A DNA stretch of 7,064 bases from CAYTQK01 sp964439745. Lineage in GTDB: Bacteria; Desulfobacterota; Desulfobacteria; Desulfobacterales; Desulfosudaceae. Shown here in pieces: positions 1-5,351 of the stretch. Both the position numbers and the translations under genes were made by a program. The first letter of the stretch is position 1; every line of letters starts with the position of its first letter. The stretch covers positions 1 to 7,064 of the forward strand of contig CAYTQK010000180.1 in the NCBI GenBank assembly GCA_964439745.1, in the 5' to 3' direction. The notes beneath the pieces were generated by a model. The model was not told the DNA's origin. It saw only the letters and a program-made list of their open reading frames with translations, and ran no database searches.

Positions 1-69
1 ATATTTTTATTATTTGACGGGCATAACATTTTTTAAACTTTTTACGAAGCCATCATGGTTGGAGCCGTA

Positions 70-83
70 GATTTTTGTTGACA
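70..83 (+). repeat. GATTTTTGTTGACA repeat, copy 1
   Basis: This 14-base sequence is identical to 363-376. Its last six bases form the -35 box of P1. The core TTTTGTTGACA occurs a third time, on the opposite strand, at 1046-1056. Sharing extends upstream of the hexamer, so the similarity goes beyond two independent -35 consensus matches. It may be a duplicated promoter or a regulator site. Confidence 0.6.
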
Positions 84-106
84 TCCAGGCCAAACAACCC
101 TATTTT
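78..106 (+). promoter_or_regulatory. Sigma70-type promoter P1
   Basis: The -35 box TTGACA (78-83) is a perfect consensus match. It is followed by a 17-base spacer and a -10 box TATTTT (101-106). The spacing is optimal and transcription would start near 112-114, inside the palindrome at 108-127. P1 points towards the SCP2 gene but lies more than 300 bases upstream of it, so it would make a long leader or a separate short RNA. Promoter function is inferred from the motif only. Confidence 0.6.
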
Positions 107-107
107 G

Positions 108-127
108 AAAACTGACATGTCAGTTTT
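108..127. promoter_or_regulatory. Perfect 20-bp palindrome, likely repressor operator
   Basis: AAAACTGACATGTCAGTTTT is a perfect inverted repeat with no central spacer. It begins one base after the P1 -10 box and covers the predicted transcription start. Repressors that block initiation often bind there, and symmetric sites of this size are typical of TetR-family regulators, which often control fatty-acid genes. No regulator gene is present in the window, so the regulator's identity is inference. The symmetry and position are direct observations. Confidence 0.6.
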
Positions 128-370
128 ATAGCAGGAAAAACGGTTTGTCAACCGGCTGGACAAAATCAGCGGAAAAACTTTCCGTCGGCGGGCTGCCATC
201 GGAAAAAGATCAGGCGCTCCCAGCGGCCGGTATGTTTGTAAACATTCAAAAGCCGCCACCGTCCAGGGTGGTACGGATGGCGATAAAACGAAAGGAGGGG
301 TATCGCAAGATAAGTTCTGCGCGATTGCGGACCAAGGCACCTGTCGCGGGACACGGTTGCATGATTTTTG
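128..370 (+). other. Non-coding leader with small hairpins
   Basis: No convincing gene lies here. Visible structures include CGGTT/AACCG arms (141-145, 150-154) and a CGGAAA/TTTCCG hairpin (170-175, 179-184). A second CGGAAA (200-205) could compete for the same TTTCCG arm. ATGTTT/AAACAT arms lie at 232-237 and 240-245. Near the end, 337-360 can fold as a bulged stem around a GCGG loop and is followed by five Ts (365-369), a weak terminator-like arrangement ahead of P2. A purine-rich ribosome-binding-like sequence at 291-298 has no start codon at a useful distance. P1 transcripts would pass through this region. No known riboswitch family was recognised. Confidence 0.3.
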
Positions 371-393
371 TTGACAGAAACAGTATGGGATGA
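366..393 (+). repeat. Left copy of inverted repeat flanking the SCP2 gene
   Basis: Two blocks, TTTTGTTGACA (366-376) and AGTATGGGATGA (382-393), are separated by GAAAC. The same two blocks recur in the same order on the opposite strand at 1034-1056, directly joined without the five-base spacer. The pair therefore forms an inverted repeat around the SCP2 gene. The left copy contains the -35 box of P2. Confidence 0.6.
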
Positions 394-400
394 ATATAAA
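371..400 (+). promoter_or_regulatory. Sigma70-type promoter P2 of the lipid operon
   Basis: The -35 box TTGACA (371-376) is perfect. An 18-base spacer leads to a -10 box TATAAA (395-400). Transcription would begin near 407, giving a leader of about 40 bases before the SCP2 start codon, with the ribosome-binding site inside it. This is the closest good promoter to the three-gene unit. It lacks the palindrome found next to P1, which suggests that the two promoters are controlled differently. Confidence 0.6.
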
Positions 401-446
401 TAATAATTTTTACAGCTTTTCGTGTTTCTCAAAAGGAGGAAACAAT

Positions 447-1007
447 ATGGATATACCCAAGGACATCAGCATCAAGGACCTGCTTCTGGATTTTTCGCCC
501 AACACAGCCAAAAAGATGATCGCGGAAAGCGGTGCGGCCGCGCAACTGGGCGGTACCGAATTTTCCATGGTGGTGGAAGTCGGCGGCAAAAAATACAGCT
601 ACGTGGTTAAAGACGGCACGGATTTTGACGTCAAGGAGGGGGATCTGGACAATCCGCTGGTACGGATCACCATCTCCGAAGACGATATGCAGAAAATGAT
701 CGAGACCAACAGCCTGGACATGCTGCTGGGCATTCAGAGCGATCTTAACAAGACCAAGTATGAAGCTCTGCAAAGGCTCAAAGGCAGAATGATCGCCAAG
801 CTGGCCAATGATGACGGGAGTGAAGTTACCATTAATACCACTTTCAACGGGGCGGAAGCTCCCAGCGCCACCTTTAAGATGAAAACCGCCGATTCCATTG
901 CCCTGGTCAACAAAGAGACCAATCCGGTCAACCTGTTCATGTCCGGCGGCATGCAGATTGAAGGCGACATGGCCTTTGCCATGCAGACCCAGCCGCTGTT
1001 TACCTGA
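447..1007 (+). CDS. SCP2 sterol-carrier-like lipid-binding protein
   Basis: This 186-residue protein has no signal peptide or membrane segment. It resembles the SCP2 (sterol carrier protein 2) family, small folds with a hydrophobic pocket for acyl-CoA, fatty acids or other lipids. The clearest signature is C-terminal: a GGMQIEGDMAFAMQTQPLF stretch (168-185), matching the usual GxxxIxGDxxxA ending. Residues 38-120 look like a first, more degenerate module (strands, then DNPLVRITIS at 68-77, then LKGRMIAKL at 111-119), so the protein may hold two SCP2-like halves. The ATG at 447 was chosen because AAGGAGG (433-439) lies seven bases upstream; an in-frame ATG at 390 has no such site. It is the first gene of an apparent operon with an acyl-CoA synthetase and a thiolase, suggesting a ligand-carrier role in acyl-CoA metabolism. 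The actual ligand is unknown. Confidence 0.85.
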   Translation: MDIPKDISIKDLLLDFSPNTAKKMIAESGAAAQLGGTEFSMVVEVGGKKYSYVVKDGTDFDVKEGDLDNPLVRITISEDDMQKMIETNSLDMLLGIQSDLNKTKYEALQRLKGRMIAKLANDDGSEVTINTTFNGAEAPSATFKMKTADSIALVNKETNPVNLFMSGGMQIEGDMAFAMQTQPLFT

Positions 1008-1033
1008 TGCCGTAAGGCCGCAGGAGACGTACC

Positions 1034-1056
1034 TCATCCCATACTTGTCAACAAAA
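1034..1056 (-). repeat. Right copy of inverted repeat flanking the SCP2 gene
   Basis: Read on the minus strand, this is TTTTGTTGACA joined directly to AGTATGGGATGA, the same blocks as at 366-393 but without the GAAAC spacer. It lies in the 98-base gap between the SCP2 and acyl-CoA synthetase genes. On the minus strand it offers a TTGACA hexamer but no recognisable -10 box, so it is not called a promoter. In an operon transcript it could pair with the left copy, but only if transcription began upstream of P2. Confidence 0.6.
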
Positions 1057-1091
1057 TGAAGCAAAGCCGCAAATATAAATCGCAAAATTAC

Positions 1092-1098
1092 GGAGGTG
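1092..1098 (+). promoter_or_regulatory. Ribosome-binding site selecting a TTG start
   Basis: GGAGGTG is an excellent match to the 16S rRNA anti-Shine-Dalgarno sequence. It lies seven bases before the TTG at 1106, but 19 bases before the first in-frame ATG (1118), which is too far. This favours TTG as the true initiation codon of the acyl-CoA synthetase. Confidence 0.75.
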
Positions 1099-1105
1099 CC
1101 TGGTT

Positions 1106-2962
1106 TTGAGCGCAAAAATGCCGTGGTTTAAAGAGTACAAGGTCTTTGGCATTCCCGAGACCCTGGAGCCTTATCCCGACAAGTCCGTGGGCGACATTCT
1201 GGATGAGGCGGCTGCCAAGTATAAAAAGACCGGTCTGATCCAGAACAATTTTAAAATGACCTATCCCGAGGTCAAGGATCATGTTGATCGCCTGGCAGCA
1301 GCGCTGGCCGGTCTGGGCCTGCAAAAAGGAGAGCGGGTGGCCACCATCCTGCCGACCAGCATCCAGTTTGTCATCGCCGATTATGCCATCGCCAAGGCGG
1401 GACTGGTGCAGATTCCCAGCAGCTCCCTGGAGCCGCCGGCCAACCTGGAACACAAGTTCACCAAGGGCTCGCCCCGGGCCATTATCTGCCTGGATGAGTA
1501 CCTGGAGTTGGCCACCGAGGTGAAGGAAAAAACAGGAATTGAGCATCTCATCGTCTCGGCGCTGGATGACTACTCTTTAACACCGCCGGCAGAGCACGCG
1601 CCCCTGGACGTGCCGGGCGCGGTCTGGATGTCTGACCTGATTGCCGCAGCCGAGCCGGTGCCTCCCCAGGTTTCCTTTGACGTGGAAAGGGACCTGGAGC
1701 TGCTTCTGTTCACCGGGGGAACCACCGGCCTGCCCAAGGGGTGCATGCTGACCCACCGGAACATTTATGCCAATGCCATGCAGTCCACCTGGGCCCAGGG
1801 GGCGGCCAGCAAGGCCATTCGGGGGGCCGTTTCCGTCCTGCTCGGTCTGCCGATGTTCCATTCCTACGGCCACATGATCATGCATGTCATGACCATCCTG
1901 GGCGCGGACCAGATTCTGATTACCGATGCCCGGGATACCAAGATGATGGTCAAGATGATCAAGGAATACCGGCCGCTGATGCAGATGGGCGTGCCCACCC
2001 AGTTTCTCAAGCTGGCCCAGGAAGAGCTGGCCGGCATCGGCATGCTGGGCATTTCCGGGTCGGCGCCGCTGCCGCCGAGCACTCAGGAGGAGTACGAGAA
2101 AAAATCGAGCGGGGCGATCATGGAAGGCTACGGTCTTTCCGAGATGTCTCCCAATACCCATCTGAACACTTCGTTTCTGGTGCGGCTGGCCGGCGGGCGG
2201 GTGCCCCAGCGGATCAACAGCATGGTCATGAGCCTGCCCGGCGTCGTGCCGGTAGCCAACTGGGGGCTGCGCCGGCTGGGCAGCAAGACCATCGGAACGG
2301 TGGGCGGCAAGTTCATTTCCTTTACCGTCAAGAGAACCAGCGGCAAGAAAAAGAAAGGCGGTTCTGCCAGTGAAAAGCGCGGCGCCGTGGGTATTCCCTT
2401 TCCGGACACCGAGGTTCTGCTGATCGATACGGACACCGGCGTTCCGCTGACGCCGGAAGAAGTCGCCGAGGGCAAGCGGGGCGAAATGTGCCTCAAGGGA
2501 CCGCAGCGCATGCTGGGATACTGGCCGGATCCGGGCAGCGGCCTGGACGAAAACGGATATGTCCGCACCGGAGACGTGGTCCGGGTGGACGCGGACGGCT
2601 ATTTTTACATTGTGGACCGGACCAAGGACATGGTTAACGTTTCCGGGTACAAGGTCTATACCCGGGAACTCGACGACATCCTTTCTTCCCATCCCCAGGT
2701 GGAGATGGGATCGGCCGTGGGTATCCCTGATCCGGACCGGGAAGGCAGTGAACGGGTGGTGGCTTATGTGCAGCCCACCGAGGCGGCCGCAGATACGCTG
2801 ACCCCCGAGGAGATAATCCTGTTTTTAAAAGAACGGGTGGCCAAGTACGCGGTTCCCAAAGCCGTGAAAATCGTGGAGGCAATGCCGCTGACCGAGGTGC
2901 AGAAGCTGGACAAAAAGAAAATGCGCGCCATGGCGGAAGCGGATTTTGCGGGAAAAGTGTAA
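1106..2962 (+). CDS. AMP-forming acyl-CoA synthetase (FadD-like)
   Basis: This 618-residue member of the ANL (AMP-binding) superfamily should activate a carboxylic acid with ATP to an acyl-adenylate and then the CoA thioester. Visible motifs are the phosphate-binding loop TGGTTGLPKG (203-212), the adenine motif GYGLSE (341-346), RTGD (487-490), the hinge DRTKDMVNVSGYKV (504-517) and a C-terminal PLTEVQKLDKKKMR (594-607). In that last segment K600 aligns with the catalytic lysine, and Q599 replaces the usual glycine. The distance from GYGLSE to the next conserved block (GAVGIPFPDTEV, 426-437) is about 80 residues, several times the usual length. The extra segment contains a basic KKKK stretch (414-417). 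No membrane helices are obvious. The protein probably acts on medium- or long-chain fatty acids, but the specificity cannot be read from the sequence. It follows the SCP2 gene by 98 bases and precedes the thiolase gene by 47. Confidence 0.88.
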   Translation: MSAKMPWFKEYKVFGIPETLEPYPDKSVGDILDEAAAKYKKTGLIQNNFKMTYPEVKDHVDRLAAALAGLGLQKGERVATILPTSIQFVIADYAIAKAGLVQIPSSSLEPPANLEHKFTKGSPRAIICLDEYLELATEVKEKTGIEHLIVSALDDYSLTPPAEHAPLDVPGAVWMSDLIAAAEPVPPQVSFDVERDLELLLFTGGTTGLPKGCMLTHRNIYANAMQSTWAQGAASKAIRGAVSVLLGLPMFHSYGHMIMHVMTILGADQILITDARDTKMMVKMIKEYRPLMQMGVPTQFLKLAQEELAGIGMLGISGSAPLPPSTQEEYEKKSSGAIMEGYGLSEMSPNTHLNTSFLVRLAGGRVPQRINSMVMSLPGVVPVANWGLRRLGSKTIGTVGGKFISFTVKRTSGKKKKGGSASEKRGAVGIPFPDTEVLLIDTDTGVPLTPEEVAEGKRGEMCLKGPQRMLGYWPDPGSGLDENGYVRTGDVVRVDADGYFYIVDRTKDMVNVSGYKVYTRELDDILSSHPQVEMGSAVGIPDPDREGSERVVAYVQPTEAAADTLTPEEIILFLKERVAKYAVPKAVKIVEAMPLTEVQKLDKKKMRAMAEADFAGKV

Positions 2963-3009
2963 ACCAGAAGAAAAAAAAACAAACACAACGATTAGGGAGA
3001 CAGTAAATT

Positions 3010-4188
3010 ATGGAAGAATGTGTATTTATTGATGGTTTGCGAACACCGAACAGCCGGGCCCACGCGGAAAAGGGGTGGTTCCGGAACAAACGGCCGGATG
3101 AACTGCTGACGGCGGTATACGATGCCCTGTTTGAAAGAAACAAGAAAGTCGCTCCCGAAGATCTGGACGCGGTTTTTGTCGGCTGCGCCAACATCTCCGG
3201 GATGCAGAACGATATCGGACGGCTGGGCTGGCTGGCCGGCGGCTACCCGGAAAGCGTGCCCACCAACACTATTACCAACCAGTGCCCCTCGGGCATGGCC
3301 GCCACCATGCATGCCGCCCGGGCCATCATGACCGGGGAAACCGACATCATGCTCGCCGCCGGCGTGGAGGATATGGAAAAAGTTTCCATGGGCGCCAACA
3401 TGGATTTTCCGCCGCGCCTGTTCAGCCGCTATGACCTGGCCGAAATTCCCATGGGCTCCACCGCGGAAAAAGTGGCTGAAAAATATAATATTGCCCGGGA
3501 AGACATGGACAACATGGCGGCCTGGTCCAACAAGAAGGCCGCCGCCGCCCGCGATGCCGGCAAGTTTAAAAAAGAAATCGTGCCGGTGACCGGCCTGGAC
3601 ATGGAAGGCAACGAGTTTCTGGTGGAGCATGACCAGTGGATCCGGGACAAGGTGGATATGGACAAGATGGCCCAGATGAAATCCCCCTTCAAGCCGGACG
3701 GGGTCGTGACCGCGGCCACCTCCTCCCCCCTGACCCAGGGCGCCTGCGCGCTGCTGATGATGAGCCGCAAGAAAGCCGATGAACTGGGATTGTCTTATAA
3801 ATACAAATATGCGTATGGTTCCTTCGGCGGCTGTGATCCCACCATGATGGGCATGGCGCCGGTGCCGGCCATGAAAAAGATGTTTGCCCGTACCGGCCTG
3901 ACCCCGGCTGACATCGGCCCTATTGAGCTGAACGAAGCCTTTGCCAGCCAGTCCCTGGCCTGTGTGCGGGAGCTGGGCCTGGACAATGACAACGCGCCCT
4001 TTGACCGGGTCAATGTCTGGGGCGGAGCCATCGCGCTGGGCCACCCCCTGGGAGAATCCGGGGCGCGAATCATCGTCACCCTGCTGAACGTGCTGGAAAC
4101 TGATTTTCCGGATGCCAAGTACGGCGCCGCCTCCCTGTGCGGGGCTTTTGGCAACGGCGGAGCCCTGCTGGTGGAAAAGGTTTCGTAA
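3010..4188 (+). CDS. Thiolase (acetyl-CoA acyltransferase)
   Basis: This 392-residue protein has usual thiolase length and should cleave 3-ketoacyl-CoA with CoA to acetyl-CoA and a shortened acyl-CoA, or run the reverse condensation. The nucleophilic cysteine is C92 in NQCPSGMAA. The NEAF motif is at 308-311, the catalytic histidine H345 in GGAIALGHPLGESGA, and the second cysteine C377 in SLCGAFGNGGA. The substrate-loop segment VTAATSSPLTQGACA (232-246) resembles the FadI (trifunctional beta subunit) type, with Q243 where Asp is usual. The NEAF motif argues against the sterol SCP2-thiolase class, which carries HDCF there. AGGGAG (2994-2999) lies ten bases before the ATG. It is the last gene of the lipid operon and is followed by a strong terminator. 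No FadJ-like dehydrogenase/hydratase partner is adjacent, so the remaining beta-oxidation enzymes must be encoded elsewhere. Confidence 0.92.
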   Translation: MEECVFIDGLRTPNSRAHAEKGWFRNKRPDELLTAVYDALFERNKKVAPEDLDAVFVGCANISGMQNDIGRLGWLAGGYPESVPTNTITNQCPSGMAATMHAARAIMTGETDIMLAAGVEDMEKVSMGANMDFPPRLFSRYDLAEIPMGSTAEKVAEKYNIAREDMDNMAAWSNKKAAAARDAGKFKKEIVPVTGLDMEGNEFLVEHDQWIRDKVDMDKMAQMKSPFKPDGVVTAATSSPLTQGACALLMMSRKKADELGLSYKYKYAYGSFGGCDPTMMGMAPVPAMKKMFARTGLTPADIGPIELNEAFASQSLACVRELGLDNDNAPFDRVNVWGGAIALGHPLGESGARIIVTLLNVLETDFPDAKYGAASLCGAFGNGGALLVEKVS

Positions 4189-4238
4189 TATCGGGCCGAG
4201 CCCGGTATGCAGGCAAACCGCCAGCAAGAGTGAACAAG

Positions 4239-4280
4239 AAAAAAGCCGGCTTGCGCCCCGTGGCGCGGGCCGGCTTTTTT
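4239..4280. terminator. Strong bidirectional intrinsic terminator
   Basis: Six As (4239-4244) and GCCGGC (4245-4250) pair with GCCGGC (4269-4274) and six Ts (4275-4280). Inside, two T-G wobbles (4251-4252 with 4267-4268) and GCGCC/GGCGC (4253-4257, 4262-4266) continue the stem to a four-base CCGT loop. The T-run on one strand mirrors the A-run on the other, so it can end the rightward thiolase operon (stop 50 bases upstream) and the leftward Smr gene (stop 15 bases away). Confidence 0.92.
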
Positions 4281-4295
4281 ATGTCTGCCGGCGGA

Positions 4296-4571
4296 TCAGT
4301 CTGCCGGCCGGACCAGGGTGACCAGGGTGGCACCCCAGCCGCCGGCAGCAGGGGGCGCCTCCTGGAATGATTGTACCAGCGGATGGCGGGAGAGCACCGA
4401 CCAGACCTTCTTTTTCAGCATGCCCGTCCCCTTGCCGTGAATCACCCGCACAGAAAAGATGCCCTGCCGGGCGCATTCGGCCAGGTACTCGTCCACCAGC
4501 GAGGCAACTTCACCCGGGGGAAAGGTGTGCAGGTCCAGTTCTCCGTCAATGGGAATTACGACCGGCTTCAT
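4296..4571 (-). CDS. Small stand-alone Smr-domain protein
   Basis: This 91-residue protein consists almost entirely of a Smr (small MutS-related) domain, the C-terminal domain of MutS2 and a family linked to nuclease or nucleic-acid-binding activity. Visible motifs are the N-terminal LDLH (12-15), HGKGTG (45-50), and the closing GGWGAT (77-82), in the order expected of the family. It has no membrane segment and is predicted cytosolic. The ATG at 4571 was chosen because AAGGA (4578-4582) lies six bases upstream and the protein starts right before the conserved LDLH region. A longer in-frame extension to 4709 would overlap plsY and add residues with no domain match. It is transcribed leftward into the shared terminator and is divergent from plsY. 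Its biological role cannot be deduced; family members include both active nucleases and proteins lacking shown activity. Confidence 0.85.
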   Translation of the reverse strand: MKPVVIPIDGELDLHTFPPGEVASLVDEYLAECARQGIFSVRVIHGKGTGMLKKKVWSVLSRHPLVQSFQEAPPAAGGWGATLVTLVRPAD

Positions 4572-4616
4572 TTCTGATCCTTGTCCTGGGTTTGGTGAAC
4601 TTGTCAAAAGCCATTC

Positions 4617-4645
4617 TTGAAACCGCCGGCAGCGCGTGGTAAGGT
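4617..4645 (+). promoter_or_regulatory. Possible plsY promoter
   Basis: TTGAAA (4617-4622) is followed by a 17-base spacer and TAAGGT (4640-4645). The -35 box and spacing are good, but the -10 box matches consensus at only three positions. It lies in the divergent 129-base gap between the Smr gene and plsY, where a rightward promoter is expected. Confidence 0.3.
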
Positions 4646-4700
4646 CGGGTAGACAACCAACGGCCAGACCGCCTTCGGAAGCGCGGCACAAACCCGGATT

Positions 4701-5321
4701 ATGACCCATTCCATTTCATATGCCGTAACGCTGATAGCCGCTGCCTATGCCCTCGGCTCTGTTCCCGTGGGCGTGGTGTTGACCCGCTGTTTTTCCAGCG
4801 AAGACATTCGCCAGGCGGGCAGCGGCAATATCGGGGCCACCAACGTCAGCCGGGTAGCCGGTGTCCGGCTGGGGCTGACCACCCTTCTGCTGGATGCGCT
4901 CAAGGGCGCCGGACCGGTGCTGGCGGCCATGTTCCTGATTCCCGGCACCACGGACTGGCTGGTGATTCTGGCCGGCCTGGCCGCTTTTCTGGGGCACCTC
5001 TACCCTCTTTATACCAAACTGCGCGGGGGCGGCAAGGGCGTGGCCACGGCCGCCGGCGTTTTTTTGGCGGCGGTTCCGGCCGCCTGCCTGACAGCCGTCC
5101 TGGTGTTCATATTGACTGTCCTGGCCTTTCGGCGGGTTTCTGCCGGGTCCCTGGCCGCCGCCCTGGCCCTGCCGGCCGGGGTCTGGTTTTTGTCCTTCTC
5201 CCCGGCATATTTTTTCGGTGCCTGCTGCGTGGCCGCCCTGGTCATCTGGCGGCACCGGCAGAACATCCAGCGCCTCCTCCGGGGGACCGAACCCCCTTTT
5301 TTCGGTGGTTCGTCCGGATAG
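4701..5321 (+). CDS. plsY: Glycerol-3-phosphate acyltransferase PlsY
   Basis: This 206-residue polytopic inner-membrane enzyme transfers an acyl group from acyl-phosphate (made by PlsX) to sn-glycerol 3-phosphate, the first step of phosphatidic acid and phospholipid synthesis. The PlsY motifs are clear: GSGNIGATNVSR (40-51), D65 with KG in LDALKG (64-69), GHLYP followed by RGGGKGVATAAG (98-119), and the C-terminal RHRQNIQRLLRGTE (184-197). Several hydrophobic segments (about 5-28, 60-80, 87-105, 114-144, 148-182) fit the family topology, and the length is typical. The start at 4701 has only a weak ribosome-binding site, but an in-frame stop at 4650-4652 lies upstream with no better start codon between. 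It is divergent from the Smr gene and convergent with the IspH-UbiA gene, with only 30 bases between the two stop codons. No plsX is visible. Confidence 0.95.
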   Translation: MTHSISYAVTLIAAAYALGSVPVGVVLTRCFSSEDIRQAGSGNIGATNVSRVAGVRLGLTTLLLDALKGAGPVLAAMFLIPGTTDWLVILAGLAAFLGHLYPLYTKLRGGGKGVATAAGVFLAAVPAACLTAVLVFILTVLAFRRVSAGSLAAALALPAGVWFLSFSPAYFFGACCVAALVIWRHRQNIQRLLRGTEPPFFGGSSG

Positions 5322-5351
5322 GCCCGCGCCGGTTGGGTTGCGGGGGGCCCG

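Noticed and set aside
291..298. Strong Shine-Dalgarno-like AAAGGAGG in the leader
   Set aside because: No ATG, GTG or TTG lies within 5-12 bases downstream. The nearest TTG is more than 25 bases away and leads to no meaningful protein.
145..393. Open frame of 82 codons in the leader, with an internal ATG at 277 preceded by AGGGTGG (38 residues, basic)
   Set aside because: There is no recognisable domain, the outer start is TTG, composition looks random, and the frame ends inside the P2 promoter. A short leader peptide from 277 cannot be excluded but is unsupported.
390..446. Upstream in-frame ATG extending the SCP2 protein by 19 residues
   Set aside because: The ATG at 390 lies within promoter P2 and has no ribosome-binding site. 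The ATG at 447 has an excellent one, and the extension is low-complexity.
429..1115. Long minus-strand open frame opposite the SCP2 gene
   Set aside because: It is an antisense shadow, rich in His and Gly with no family signature; the plus-strand gene has a clear domain and ribosome-binding site. The same applies to long antisense frames at 1577-2692 and 2992-4227.
4579..4607. Minus-strand TTGACA (4602-4607) as the Smr gene promoter
   Set aside because: At 17-base spacing the -10 position reads ACAAGG, a poor match, so no promoter is called.
4572..4709. N-terminal extension of the Smr protein
   Set aside because: It would overlap the plsY start, lacks a domain match, and the start at 4571 has a well-placed AAGGA.
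5284..5315. Hairpin CGAACC/GGTTCG near the plsY stop as a terminator
   Set aside because: The arms pair, but the T-run lies in the loop rather than after the stem, and the hairpin is inside the plsY coding end. It is not a convincing terminator for either convergent gene.
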